From assembly GCF_025370935.1 (NCBI RefSeq), contig NC_133473.1:14472127-14536126 (forward strand): 64,000 nt of DNA, given 5' to 3'. Both the position numbers and the translations under genes were made by a program. The DNA comes from Choristoneura fumiferana (lineage: Eukaryota; Arthropoda; Insecta; Lepidoptera; Tortricidae). The notes beneath the pieces are model-generated. The model saw only the letters and a program-made list of their open reading frames with translations, did no database searches and was not told where the DNA came from. Of this stretch, positions 9,351-22,239 are shown in pieces (position 1 is the stretch's first letter; every line of letters starts with the position of its first letter).

Positions 9351-11265
9351 TATGAATGAACTTAAGAATACAAATATTAAAGAGAAGAATAAAAATAAGT
9401 TAATTGTACTGAAAAAATATAGCTACTCTAGAACTTTATCTCCAAAACTTTTTAAACTTGCCAGATACCTGCATAAAATTTGTACTCCTGCTCGAGCATA
9501 AAATAACAATTCTCTGTTATTCTACACTTTTGGTACAAACTGTCAAAAAGTAATCTATTCCAGCCATAAATGTTATAGATAGCAAAACGACGCAACATTA
9601 AATAATATAGCCGAGATAAGTACAGATTAATGCGATTTTTATATCGATCGATCGATACGGGGTTTGTCGAGTACCCCTCGCAGCATTAAAAGGCGAAACG
9701 AGCGAGGTATGTGATTTCAAATTATGATATCGAAAGCACAAATAATGTGTAACATGAATTTATGTAAATATTTCCACGATATCAGAGCTATACAGGTTTC
9801 TAAATCTACCAGACAACATAAGTAGATATTGAACCAACTTCTAATTCATTTATTTTATTTTATTTGGGGCATCAACAGCAATAAGTGCATTATAATGGGA
9901 CTAAGGTACTAAACAAAAAACCACTAAAGCTAAATGAAGCAAAAAAGGTAAAAACAAAGTTAAATTCAAGCCAATGTTCAATGCTCAAGACTTTATTTGG
10001 ATTGTAAACAAAAACAGTAAAAGTCAACCCAAGTTTAACGAATAGTATCAATATAGAAACTATTTTATGGGACGATGATTCAAAGCTATGAAAGCCCAAC
10101 CGGTGTATACATAATATTGGAAGGGCAAGCATCTGTGCAGAAATCACCCGGTCACTAGAATATTGTTTTCACTATATTAGAAACGTGCTCGCAATTTTTA
10201 AGAGCGAAAAAATTCTATTTCAACTCAACTCACTGACGTTCAGCGTATTTGATTATACCGAGTTATTTCCTTTTACAGTGTTATAAAGTGAACGGTATTG
10301 GAAAATTTTACGGCACCATTTACATGCAATATTGAAATATTCAGTGTGAGATTAAAATTTAAGTGTTCGCTCTTTAAAGTGCTCGAATGTATGCGTAAAT
10401 CATACACTATACGAACGTACATATTTCAACATGTCCATAATTCGTTTTATTTTCATTTTTCCGTAAACGTTTATTTCAACTTAGTCATATCTAAGCTCTA
10501 CTATGGAAAGAGGTAGACTAAGATTTTTATTTGGATTATGTGAGTTACTGCCACTAGTGTAAAATTTTAATGAATTCAAAATGTTTCATGTTATTATAGT
10601 TTTCCTAGATTTGGTTAAACTATTAACGTTGGTTGGCTAAGCTGTCCGACAGGCGCAGTTCCAACCATCCAACGGCTAGGAAACTTGATCCTATACGGGC
10701 TTGTCTTTTGCAGATTATTTCGCATATAGTAGCATCGGTACAGCTAAAACTATACAATACAAATCTTTTCTACCACAGACTGTTTGTTTGTTTGTTTAAG
10801 GTCGTGGGTGAGCAAAGTATTTTTTTTAGTTCATTGTAAAAAACTTTCAAATCAAAATTTCCACGAAAATTAGATAATGTTAACAGTAAACTGCAACTGA
10901 TTAAGTTGGTGGCCGACTGTACTTTACGTATGTATTGTTTGCTCCAGCTTAAATGTCATCACACACAAAAGAAAAACAAAAGATAATGCATAATAGTGGT
11001 TAAATATGACACTTTTACCTGCCAGTGGTTTTTTCTCTCAAACATGCTCGGAAATGTATGCGTTAATGTCACGAAATGGAGACATGAAGTTTCTCATTTA
11101 TGGCTCCCTACATAACTTCTTGGCCTAGGCCATGACGTATGTATGAAAATCCATTATTGCCCGCTTCTCTAACTTTTTAAATTTGCTTATTAACATTAAA
11201 CTGACAAAGGAAAAAATTACAAACAGCCAACCACCACTACTCTGTAAACATTTGCGATATTGCGA
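9351..11265. other. Unique AT-rich DNA
   Basis: No repeat is recognised except a short ATCGATCGATCGAT run near 9643. Frames at 9890-10147, 10298-10516 and 10633-10839 have no recognisable domain. Confidence 0.4.
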
Positions 11266-11267
11266 TT

Positions 11268-11312
11268 CATGGATGTATGGATGGATGGATGGATGGATGG
11301 ATGCATGGATGA
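11268..11312. repeat. ATGG tetranucleotide microsatellite
   Basis: About ten ATGG/GATG units with two substitutions (ATGT, ATGC). Confidence 0.95.
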
Positions 11313-11355
11313 AGTATTTCCTCACATTGTTTGAGAAAAGCACTATACAAACCTC

Positions 11356-11420
11356 GGCCATGAAGTAAGGGATTGCTGGACTACCCCGAACTCGTCCATC
11401 AATCCCTTACTTTCATGGCC
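11356..11420. repeat. Hairpin with 25-26-bp arms
   Basis: Arm 11356-11380 (GGCCATGAAGTAAGGGATTG...) pairs with 11395-11420 with one mismatch and one bulge around a 14-base loop. Origin unknown: foldback remnant or small-RNA precursor. Confidence 0.75.
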
Positions 11421-11899
11421 TCTGCAGTAATGTACTATTATTAAACTCAACCTTAGGCTCAGAAAATTTCAATGCACCTACGTATACGTAAAGGTACAAA
11501 ATGATGTTAATTTTTACGTAGATTAGAGTTTCTTATCTCAAAAATATTTTAGCTGCGCTTAATTAGGTCCTACACTATTTAGATTAGTATGGCATTTTGT
11601 ACATAAATTTACTCCTTGTCCGAACTTCTGACAAATTAGGGTTGATTATATTGTCGGTTAAACTGGAATCAGTTTTGCCCTGGGATTGTTTATTTAATCG
11701 CTTGTTATAACTTGTTGTTTAATTTACTTCGGATACTGTAGTAAGCTGTTATATTGTTTACTGAGCTTAATGTAATATCGGACGGCCCTACGGCTATGTT
11801 ATGTATGTAATGTGAGCGAGGTATTATCATGTAATATAAAGTAACGTAAGATTAAAAGATTGTTTAAGTGTAACATGAAGTAAGTTAACTTACTTGATA

Positions 11900-12056
11900 G
11901 GTTTTTTTTTTTTATACGACTGGATGGCAAACGAGCAAGTGGGTCTCCTGATGGTAAGAGATCACCACCGCCCATAGACAACTGCAACACCAGGGTATTG
12001 CAGATGCGTTGCCAACCTAGAGGCCTAAGATGGGATACCTCAAGTGCCAGTAACAA
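11900..12056 (+). repeat. CAAACGAGCAAG repeat, 5' portion
   Basis: After a T run, CGACTGGATGGCAAACGAGC, AAGTGGGTCTCCTGATGG and GTAAGAGATCACCACCGCCC match the copy at 53.69 kb nearly exactly. The match stops after CCTCAAGTGCCAGTAA, so the 3' half is missing. Confidence 0.8.
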
Positions 12057-12059
12057 TGT

Positions 12060-13080
12060 TTTCTAGTTTTGTAGTATAAAGAACATAAAAAATGTTTTTT
12101 TTTTTTAAATTCAGATGTCGATCTTTCATATTTTTTAAAAAAATATTTTATAAATTGACATATTAAAATACACAATAATTTCGACCTCCTCATATTTAAT
12201 AAAGAATTATTGACATTCAAGAGCTTTTGACAAATCTCACAATACGAACGTAATCATTAGTATTAGCTTAAAATTTAAGTTCGTTTCTCTTCCAAAATCA
12301 TAGAAAATCCTATAAAGTTGCCGACAAACCCGTTCGGGGCAGAAAGGAAGTCATTCCCGGTTCCGTTTCTTTGTTTCTGCGGCAAATATCCCAAAGTTTG
12401 GCCGACGAAAGAAATACTTTCTAAAGAAGTTCCTTTTGCTTTATTGGCTCGTGCTTGGATTGCTTTTGGACAATGAAACGTTTCCGCTGTTTATATTTAT
12501 GCTACCTATGTAGTAATATCGTAACTAGGTTTAAGTGTTGTGTTAGTTTAATTCTATACCTATAGTATTTTGTGTAAATGTTTTTTCTTTCTTTCTTTGT
12601 AAGTGCAAAAAGGACAAATCTGTAATTTTACTTTTTAAAAACATCGTAAGTATAAGTTTTATAGCAGCAATTTGCCATATACCCTAAATTCGTTATTCGT
12701 TAATTCTCGTCATAGCCAGCCAGTATATATTATGGTTACTTTACTATAGTATTTCCATAAAGTAGTTGAACATTGTTTTTTTATTTGGAGAGATTAACTA
12801 GTTACGTGGTTATCACAAACGTATTTTTACAAAAAAACTTGAATATTGCATTAAATCATTTCATTGGTCCTTTTTTCTCATCAAATTACAGCTTTTGCAA
12901 CTAAAAATGTACTATTTCGAGCGAACGTTAATTTCAAAGTAGCCGTTCCAGGCACTTAACACAATACGCCACAGTTCTCCGTATCTGCAGCAGACAAAGC
13001 TCGAATCCAGGCTTAGTTCGCAACTAGCTTGATTTAATTTTAAAGCCAACCCCTCCCTCGGCATTTACGAATATCCTCTT
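12060..13080. other. Unique DNA
   Basis: No gene or clear repeat. A CTTT run at about 12586-12598 after TTTGTGTAAATG may be a degraded retroposon tail. Confidence 0.35.
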
Positions 13081-13084
13081 AATA

Positions 13085-13300
13085 AATCTGCTACTTACCC
13101 GGTTCGATTCCCGGCGGACATCGTCCGAGTTAACTAGTTAGTCGGGTGCTGACCGACGGTTGGAGTAACTTTGTAATTGAAGAATTTAGTCTTCATTTCA
13201 TAAGTTTGGAGTGTGGACGTTTGAGAATTTGGCAGATTGGTTATAGGTAACCACTAACCAGAGCCCGGTGTTAGCGCAAATTAACGTAATTTATTTTTGG
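13085..13300 (+). mobile_element. Possible SINE fragment with B box
   Basis: GGTTCGATTCC near 13101 is a perfect polymerase III B-box match followed by CCGGCGGAC. No A box is found at the right distance, so this is weak. Confidence 0.3.
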
Positions 13301-13654
13301 TAATTCATACACAATACTATCTTATTTACCTACATTTATTGAATTGAAATAATGGATAAACATGTTTAGAATTCCATAAAAGAGTGTAAGTGGAATTAAA
13401 TTTTTTCATGCAAAATTGTTGCCATAGTCATTACGCGTTTTGTGCATTAGACATTATGCGTAAAAAAGTGCTTACAATATTTTAAGTGGGGCGCCTTAGT
13501 TCAATTCTTAACACTTTTGTGAGTTAGTTTACAATCTATTTTTCTTCAAATATGTACCTAGCATAACCGACACCATGCCATTGAGTTGGTAATTATTCAG
13601 ATAGCTTTGGGACATGTGTTCCAAAAAATAACTGCCTAATAACCTGCATCCTGA

Positions 13655-13745
13655 TCCTTTGCTCCGTTTCGACGTGAAAGACGGACAAACATACAAACAC
13701 ATAAACGTATAAACACACACACTTTCGCATTCATAATATTAGTAT
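13655..13745 (-). mobile_element. Lep1-like Helitron 5' fragment
   Basis: On the minus strand, ATACTAATATTATGAATGCG, AAAGTGTGTGTG and TTTGTCCGTCTTTCACG match the start of the full copies at 39.2, 51.1 and 61.9 kb. The 3' half with CTAG is missing. Confidence 0.75.
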
Positions 13746-13899
13746 AGTATGAATAGTTGCAGGTACTCAGAGTTTCCAGTCAGTATTGGAATTTCAATAA
13801 CAATTAAATATAAATATCCAATATCCGCCCGGTCACGTCTTACAGCGGGTTGTCAAAGAGGGAACTAATCTCAACTATGATTAATTCAATTTGAGAGTG

Positions 13900-14820
13900 G
13901 CTCGGGCAAAGCCAAGCACGAATCTGTTACTACAGTCTGATACAGACAAACTTCCGAGAAACTTTAGCCAAGCACTGACAGGTTAAGAATTTTGACGTAG
14001 CGTAGGTGTTTCGGATTTGGCGGCGAGCGAGCGTTTGTAAAGGAATTTGTGCTAGAAGTTAGTCTACTTATAGTAAATCTAAGGGTAAAGTGAATTTAAA
14101 TCTAATGGTTGAGTTGAATTTGTGAGTGTGATACTTTAAAAAAAATACAGGGCGTAGATAATTGACTTTTTTATCTATGCTTTTGCAGCCGAAAATGTGA
14201 CCCAAAGCTTGACTTTTTTTTAAACCAAACCCCCTTATTTACATAAGGTTATAAACAAGATAATACATAATTTATGTCTTGCCTGTGTCTGTGACTAAGT
14301 TAACATGTGTTTAGCAAGTGTTTGTATAGAGAAGAATAAGATAAGAACAAATTGAATATAGTTAAAAAATAAACTCTAGGTACTTGTTGCAGTTGAGAAT
14401 TAAATGCAATAACAAATGCGCTTAAGTCTACAACCTGTTTCGCCCGCAGAGTTATTCACATTTTATCAATTTTACGCCGTGCTCGCTAATATAGGCTCGT
14501 GCGACAATTTCACACAATAATTAAACTATAAAACGTGTCCATCATTCAATTTTAAGTGAGGTAAAAGATACTTTATACTCTCTGTTCAAGGCGGTGTTGA
14601 CCTAATTCAAATGATTCTTTTAACTTAACTTAATTAAATAAGATTTTTTGTTGTAACTTTATTTTTAACATAAGAGAATGATGAACAACAAAAAAATGTA
14701 GAGCCTATATTTATTCAAAAATGTACACCACTTTTCTATTAGTTTTTAGTTAAAATCAATGAATGTCATGATGTAGTTTATGGAAAATCCCATGAGATTT
14801 AACTTTAATTTAGCTGTAAC
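13900..14820. other. Unique DNA, nothing recognised
   Basis: AT-rich sequence without reading frames of note or repeat signatures. Confidence 0.35.
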
Positions 14821-14829
14821 CTACATCTA

Positions 14830-14866
14830 ATATTTCACGCGGGCAAAACCGCTGTTAAAAGCTAGT
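14830..14866 (+). mobile_element. Lep1-like Helitron 3' end relict
   Basis: TTTCACGCGGGCAAAAC and TAAAAGCTAG followed by T keep the CTAG terminus of the family. The hairpin region is damaged. Confidence 0.6.
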
Positions 14867-14869
14867 AAT

Positions 14870-16030
14870 TATGATTATTTTAATAATGGACACCCATAAG
14901 TGAAACTTAATGCAGTCCAAGCATTAATTAATGTAAATAATGAGTAATATAACACGGAAAGCACATTTAATTAATGGATAGTAGATCAAGTGTAGCAGCT
15001 GGCTTGGTCCATTAGGGGTCGGTAGTGCTCAAGTTTTTGATAGTTTGAACGGGTTCCGTATTTACTGGGCAAGTTAAGGGTCAGTTCTGAAGTCTCCCGG
15101 GTGTTGTGTTTTTGCTCGCGGTGTTATTTATGGTGTAAGTAAGGATTAGGTGAGCTCAATGGTTGCAAGTTTGAGAGCCCAAGTTGGTGTGTGGGTATTT
15201 CTAAGTTTACCATAACTGTGTTTATTTATGTCACTATATAAAGAAAATAACAGACTTGTGTGCCTAAACTTAATAATATTTAAAAAAAATATACATGAAA
15301 AAGTTAATTAGTAAAAATAATAATTTATATTTTTATTATAAAATTAATAGTTTATAGTTTCCATGAAATCAATTGCCTGAAACTTTGTTGGCCAGTCTGT
15401 AGGCACAAGATGGAAAGCCAATGTAATCATATATTAAGTATCTTAAAATCATTTTTGTACACTCTCTTTGACAAATAATTTATTATTAAAGGTACTTAAT
15501 GGTTCTAATAGTTTTCATTTTATTTTATTTATTTATCCATGTTAGATGTCCTCAAAATTCAATTCCAAATCGACTGACTTGAAGCTGAACCGGCATCGGT
15601 CACCCGCCTGGCATCCAAACTAACAACATATTGTTTCCGCATATTGCTTGCATTCTGGATATTGTCATACCGCACGCGAGGAATACAAGATTTATTGCAG
15701 GAATACTTCAGAAATAAGTCTTTGAGATTGTGTTAAGCCACTTTGAAATAGATTTTGGACTATTTTGCAAACTGCAATGTAAAAATCGTACCTAATCGTA
15801 TCTAATGCAATGCAATGCAATAATAAAAATAATAATGCTAATAATGGTAATGCAATCTATAATGCAATGTCAGCAGGAAGGGAAAATTTATTATTCTACT
15901 GTTTTTTTATGGCAATTTCTTTCTTTTCTTTAGCGCACGTCTTCTAAAGCACACGATCTCAAACGCCTATAAAGATTAGAGCTCCAATGGTCATATAGGA
16001 ATATCTTAAATTAAATTAAGTAAGTCAAAT
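14870..16030. other. Unique DNA with a short AATGC tract
   Basis: AATGC-type units recur at about 15803-15868. Otherwise no repeat or gene is recognised. Confidence 0.35.
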
Positions 16031-16037
16031 TAACAGT

Positions 16038-16091
16038 GTACAGTCGAGTTTGATCAAATTTTTGCTCACAAGTTTATGAACTCGACTGTAC
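16038..16091. repeat. Hairpin with 13-bp perfect arms
   Basis: GTACAGTCGAGTT (16038-16050) and AACTCGACTGTAC (16079-16091) are exact inverted repeats around 28 bases. The TACAGTC start resembles the TA-flanked MITE at 39.97 kb, so it may be a minimal MITE. Confidence 0.7.
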
Positions 16092-16383
16092 CTACAGCAG
16101 TACGGTTATTCATAAAATCGGATAAGTGTGTGTCAGTCCACGTGGAGCATAAGGTAAATATTCAATATTAGGATAATTATGATCGTCTACTACTTACTCG
16201 ATAGCTTAATTATTAAGCTTGTTTAGCTGTGATAGTTTTCCTTTTAAATTCGTTGTTTACACTGTTGTGATTTTTTAAGTTTGATTTAGTTAATTTAACT
16301 TTTTTATTTTATAAACATAACTATTTTAGCCAAGAAAGGAAAGCCGCGCTCATATGGATGGATGGACCGAACTGACCGAACTC

Positions 16384-16442
16384 ATAATCATCAGACGGAA
16401 GACGTCTCTGCGGAACATAGGCCCCCCTTAGATCGTCACGTG
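16384..16442 (-). mobile_element. RTE-type LINE 3' end fragment
   Basis: On the minus strand GGGGGGCCTATGTTCC, CAGAGACGTCTTCCG and TCTGATGATTATGA follow the same order as the RTE tails at 23.6 and 27.8 kb, with substitutions. Confidence 0.6.
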
Positions 16443-16459
16443 TTCGCCCCTCGAGAGCT

Positions 16460-17490
16460 TTTCTTCCTCAACGGTTTTTTTTCCGAGTGATGTGCTCCAA
16501 TTATGCCAATTCAACCTCCATATTCTTCGGCAATGTCTGTAACTTTAGTTCTTCGACCGACCGACATGATCTATGAGTTCTAAAAAGTGCACTCGAATGT
16601 CAATTTCAACATCAAAATTATTCCAATGGCGCATGAGCCCACGTAGCACGGTGTAGGAGTAATGCCTGTTTGTTTAGGCTGCGGACACACCGTCGCAATA
16701 TGTTGACACACCGGCATTAGCTCGATTCACCACGTCGGTTGCCTGCTTTATTTTCTGTTTTAGAATTGTAAAACACAGTACGGTATACGGTTTTGTCATA
16801 AAATTATTGTTGTGTAGGCATGTTTCTACAATAGTGAGTTTAATCATAATATTTTTTTGTGTTCCTTTTCGAAATTATTATAATTCTTGAACTACCGAAA
16901 TATTATTTTTGCCTTGTTCGCTAGAAAATTGTACTTATCTTTTATTATAGATTTAAAAGATTTTTAACGTGCAAGGGTGTAAAGTGATCAAAGTTTATAA
17001 TTATAATATATAATTTCTGAGCTCTGGCATCTAAAACCACTAAATGGTTCAAGCTTAAAATAACTCTAAGACAAAAACATTAAGTCGAAAGACATGGAAC
17101 TCAAATTAAGCATTATAAAAGTATATATTTTATGTTTATTGTAAAGTAAATTAACACACGTCGACCCGACCGATTGCAATCTTCTAAAATAATATCTTTA
17201 TCCGAATAAAATTAATTCGTTGTTTTTAATTGTCACATATAATATTATTTAAATAACCAATATTTTACCTTTTGCATTTTATTTAGGCGTAGTCACGTAT
17301 GAGGACATTGGGGCACAAAAGTGGTAGGTAACAAATTTATTTTTTTAATTATGAGAGCAGAATTTATATACTTGAAATCAAATAAAAGCTGTTTAGGAAC
17401 CTTCTTAATATTACCTACACTCACTTAATTTATGTATAATAATAACAACAATTATTACACTTGTAACATGTTTCAATTTATTAAAATTAA
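16460..17490. other. Unique AT-rich DNA
   Basis: No gene or repeat recognised. Confidence 0.35.
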
Positions 17491-17497
17491 TAATAGA

Positions 17498-17570
17498 CTC
17501 CGAAGCGGTAACGTATCGTGTGCTCTGCCTACCCCGTTTGGGAATACAGGCGCGATGTTTGTGTGTGTAA
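17498..17570 (+). mobile_element. SINE/LINE tail block without head
   Basis: CTCCGAAGCGGTAACG, TGTGCTCTGCCTACCCC and GGGAATACAGGCGCGATG match the tail of the SINE at 7.44-7.75 kb, ending in a short TG run. Confidence 0.65.
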
Positions 17571-18029
17571 ATAATATGCTAAAATTATAGAAAAAAAATT
17601 GTTTTCAAACAATGTTTACATATAAAGAATCATTAATTAATTCAATCAGGTTACTCCCTTATTCGCAAACCGTTCTTAAGCTCATGTCAATTCACTTTCG
17701 TTTGATCCTTATCTGTCATTTTGACATTAGCCTTTACCAAAATAAACAAAACATAAATCAGTTGAAATATAAATATAATTTTCTATAAATAAGGTAGTTC
17801 ATGTATAGTCATCCTATGAAATTTAAAAAATATATAACAGTGCGCACTGAGTATAAGATAATGTAAGAATATAGAGCAAATATATAAATAGCAAGATAAT
17901 GTAGAGCAAATAAAATCAACAACTTTAAAAATGTAAGGCTCCTCAGACCTTATGTGCTGGCCCTCGTCTCCCAAGCCTTTATTTGTATATATATATATAT
18001 CTTATATAGTCTAAAACTCCTAGCACATT

Positions 18030-18970
18030 TTTGTTCCTCAGTATCCTCAGCCGCGACTGACTCAGCTTTTGACCGACGGCAACAAATTCAGTCTGCCCGC
18101 AAACGCATGTTGTTTTAGGCCGTAGACAAACATTGCAGCGTGACCGGTGCTAATACTGTGTTTGCTCTATATTTATGGTACCGCCACACATTCGAATAAT
18201 TAGCCCGTTATAAAATGCGCAGCAGGTTGCCGTTTTGCGTTATGGTTGTGACTGTACTACATGAAAAGGTTAGGTTTAGTTTTGGTTACGGTTTTTTTTG
18301 TTATTATGAGTAATTAATACTGGTTTGCTTTCGCTGACCAGTCATTGTTTGATGTGAAAGTATTCTGATAAACAAACAAAACACAAGATCAACCTTCTAC
18401 GGTAAACTATTCAATTAGACATTTCTTTTTATACTAAGTTAAAGTACTTAGACGCTATCATATACTTAGGAATCGTAACATTAACCAGTGTAAGGCTACC
18501 TCGACAGGTTTAAAATTGCTATAAAATTGATAGTCTTGACATGAAGTGCAATGCAAACTTGTAAAAGAAGATCGATGAAAACGGAGTAACAAAAGTGAAT
18601 AAAAATGAGCGATTAGTCGCCAAGTTACTTTTTAAAGTCACCTTGCAGTTCTTAGTCACCCAAGTTTCCGTAACAATCACCAGCACCAATACTCGTATCC
18701 GACACAATATAGCGTGCATAAATATCAGATACGACTATTTCTAGGGCCGGTAGAACGCGTCAGATATTTTTGCACGCTCCGCTGGCAGATATGAATGCAG
18801 GTGAATGTAAAGTAGTATACGTTTGAAAACTCTTCAAATCTCGATGAAAGCTCGGCCGTAGACATATCGATTGGCGAGCGCTTCGATTACACCGCTAACC
18901 AGATTAGCGTGGCCGTGGGCTAAGCGAGCTGACCGCTGGCTGGTAACTGACCGGACATGCCACCTCCATT
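18030..18970. promoter_or_regulatory. Unique islands, possible conserved non-coding DNA
   Basis: Two patches (about 18040-18250 and 18840-18975) have mixed composition, no repeat and no frame. They include CGATTGGCGAGCG, GCTAACCAGATTAGCGTGG and a nearly palindromic CCATTAAATATTAATGG. A regulatory role is only inferred. Confidence 0.25.
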
Positions 18971-18979
18971 AAATATTAA

Positions 18980-21085
18980 TGGCGCTCAAATTCACAACAT
19001 TGTATAAACTAACGGATTTCATAACTGTGGAATATCTTAGTAAAATATTTTTCAAGTATTTTAATTTTGAGTACCTATTACCTATACTCGTACAGTTATC
19101 TGTTACCTCTACAGTACTGTACCTAGTTTTGCTAACGGTAGGTATTTTATTATCATTATCACATAGTCATCTAGCTCTTTAGTCTTTCTTAAAAAGTTCT
19201 TTCGTTTAAAAAGTCTTTGTTTTTGGTTACGTAAGTATTTCTAATAAGGAGCTAAGGTAAGTTTTTATAATACATATCTGGTCACTTTTGAGTTTGTATA
19301 AAAATACACGCTGTATACTATATACTTGAGCCCTTGCTCTCCTATACCCCAAGCAAAACAGGCGCAAACTTATGTCACAAAAGTTCAATAAATAAAAAAG
19401 ACGTAAAATAGGCTATTCCTATACTGATTCTATTTCTTTACCTCACAAGTTAACATCACGCTCCGTCGCTTCGAATAACAAGAAACCCAAAATTATTTTG
19501 TACCTAGGAATCCCCAACACGTAATATAATATGCATACGGAGGCAGTGGTAGTAATCAAGCCCAGTTTAATGACCCCTCCTAATTGGAGTCTAAGATTTG
19601 GAAGCCATTTGATTGTCTTACATATTCATAGAGATCCTTGGGGCAGGTGTCTCTAATTTATTCAAGGCGGACATGCAAATTGGCTTGAGAATATCGGTCA
19701 TGTTAACGTCAGATTTGCTTGAAAATAGTGCCCGTTTTGATAGCCTCAAAGACTGGAAGGGACCAGTTAAGGTGAAATAAATTAAAAAAGCAAAAAAAAC
19801 ACTGTCTTAAAAAAATAAGAGGAAGAAAACAAGTCTAGCTAGCATTCTGTTATGTAAGTTTAAAATCAATAGTCGGGATCCATTTTTGACAACTTTTGAC
19901 CCGGTCTCGATTTTGAAAAAAAAGGGTTGTTTTACCACTTTAAATTAGACCCATCGCTAAAAATTGAATCTCACTGTTTAACTCGGTACACATACTTAAA
20001 CTTTTTAACACACGAAGACTTATTTAAGCTCAAGATTTTCAGACGTTGTTCCTCAAAATAATTTACTAACATGTTTGTTTACTTCCAAACTTTCAAAGGT
20101 AAACAGTAAATTATTAATGTGTTAAGACACACGTCAAGACCGAGACCCTCTTTTGAGTTTCTTACACGCTTGCCAGTAATTAGCTGGCTTTTAAATTATT
20201 CAGATGCATCGGAATTTGCTATTGTTATGTTTGGTTAAAGGTGTAAGTGTATGGTTCTTGGGAAATAAACCAAAAACTACAACGTCTCATGATCGGTAGC
20301 TTTACGTATGATCAAATAAAAAAAAAACGATTAAAATGACACTAAAAGATAATGTATAATTATGGTGGAATGAGGAGCAGGAACACTAAGTCCAAATTGT
20401 AATCAAAACGTAAGTAGACCATAAAGTGTTTTTTCACAAATGTTACTTTTTTATACTATTTAAATATGCGCTTTCGGAAAGAATGCACCGCAAAAAATTT
20501 GGCCAAAAGTTATTTTTCGAAAGAAAAAATTAGAATTACTAATTCTAGTTTAGTCTAACATTTATTAAAGTCGGAATAATGCGAAAAAAAGTCTATAGAC
20601 CTTAGAACGATATGTAGTTATCAATATTCAGTACGGCTGGTATTCGTTAGTTTTTTGTCAAATTAATTTGTGACTAGTAAATAATTCCGTAGTTGAACGT
20701 TAAATGTTACTAGGCTTATTTTTATTTCATGCAACTTGCTGTGTTTGACTACAAACTTAAGGCTCCTTTCTTAACCCACTAACTCGAGATCTTACAAACT
20801 TGAGCACAAGATGCCCCGGAGGGCGTAAGCAGCCACAATCTAAGATGATAATTGCATTTTGTTATCTTAGGCAAAGAAGATTAGGTGTTCAACAACAAAC
20901 TACCCTTATCTTGTAGGAGGAGGTAGAGGCGGTGTTGCCAGGCAAATTCTCGTTAAAGTTGGAAAAATATTGTTCATTAAATTGCAAAGAGACACTGTTA
21001 AAATTGAATATGATCATGTATAACTACTTTCTTTTCAATATTACTATACATTATAAGTGAGATTAGCTTTTGCCCGTTACTTCGA
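18980..21085. other. Unique AT-rich DNA
   Basis: No gene or repeat recognised. The frame at 18979-19182 is hydrophobic and low-complexity. Confidence 0.35.
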
Positions 21086-21091
21086 TTAATA

Positions 21092-21303
21092 TGAAGGGTC
21101 CACGGTTTGAAAGTTAGTCATCACGAACAATTACTTACTATGGTTACAATTTCTTTGAAAGTAAAAGAAAATATATTTTATATTGTTTTCAAATTATTTA
21201 ATTCAATGGTAAATCGTAGTACTTTGCGAACTCTACATTTTGAGATTAAAACCTCAATTTAACAAAAAAGGTGACTAGACATGTTTTTTCCGTGGACCCC
21301 TCA
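21092..21303. mobile_element. TA-flanked MITE, internally deleted copy
   Basis: Ends TGAAGGGTCCACGG and CCGTGGACCCCTCA are inverted, with TA on both sides (21090-21091, 21304-21305). The interior matches the longer copy at 45205-45456. The left inner terminal repeat (AAAGAACGTGTCTAGTCAC and onward, about 44 bases) is missing, joined at a shared CGG. TA duplication suggests a Tc1/mariner-mobilised element. Confidence 0.8.
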
Positions 21304-21469
21304 TATAATATTAACTATTAATATTCGATGACGAAATATTGTGTTATTACTAAAGAATCAATAAAAGTTGATAATATTCGCCTAAATTAGGCATTTAATC
21401 AACTGCTTAAAATAATATTCATCGCTTACTTTTGAGAACAGAAGTTTTACTAATGTCCGAGAATTCCCA

Positions 21470-21620
21470 TAAGTCTGTCAACCCTGGCCAGCAAAGGGCG
21501 GCAGGGCCGGCTAAGTGAGATCCCACTTAAGCAATTATCCCAGCCGTCAAGGTGATGTACGGCGGACCGGGAACAAGATCCGATTTCCCGGTACATTTAC
21601 ATATGTATAAACTTGTAGAA
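21470..21620. promoter_or_regulatory. Unique GC-rich patch
   Basis: CCAGCAAAGGGCGGCAGGGC, GTACGGCGGACCGGGAAC and related sequence stand out against AT-rich flanks. Function unknown. Possible conserved non-coding element. Confidence 0.2.
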
Positions 21621-22118
21621 TATTTACCGCTAGGGAGCTCCTTAAGATTATTACGGTGGGTAGGTCTGACCGTGCGTCAACTTACGTATTCGTAGGTTTT
21701 GTGTCGATATTAATTTATATTTTGGAATAGGTTCTGATAATTTTGGTTGTGGAATAGGTTGTTTATGCCAATAAACCCTTAATTTGAACGTATATATTAA
21801 CAAAATAAATAAATACGATCTCAACCGGTATTTCTTAGGTTAAAAAAATTGCAGTAGCGAACTTTTGGTGATATTTTATTACTGGTAAAATTTAAGAACA
21901 ATGTTAATGTGTATAGGTAACGAAATTGCGCTCTATTGTTTTGTGCTGTGATGAAAATAACTTTGTAATATTTGAACGTACTGTGAAACATCGTCAAATG
22001 TAGTGTTAATGTCAAATGTAGAGTTACATTTGACGATAATAATGAAAATGACGATGAAAATGTGGGTAGTTGTGTGCTGGTTTTAATTATTAGTTTCAGT
22101 CGACCAACCGCGCGAGCA

Positions 22119-22234
22119 GGGGGGCTAATACGATATTCGAAAATCAAAATTCCCCCTGACGCTTATATTATTTAATACGAGAGTGAGAGGGACGGTATAC
22201 GAATTTCGATTTTCGGATTTCGTAGTAGCCCCCT
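22119..22234. mobile_element. Foldback element, second copy
   Basis: Arms 22119-22152 and 22201-22234 pair with several mismatches (GGGGGCTAATACG with CGTAGTAGCCCCC). The loop, reversed, carries CACTCTCGTATTAAATA as in the foldback at 9053-9187. Confidence 0.7.
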
Positions 22235-22239
22235 ACAGC

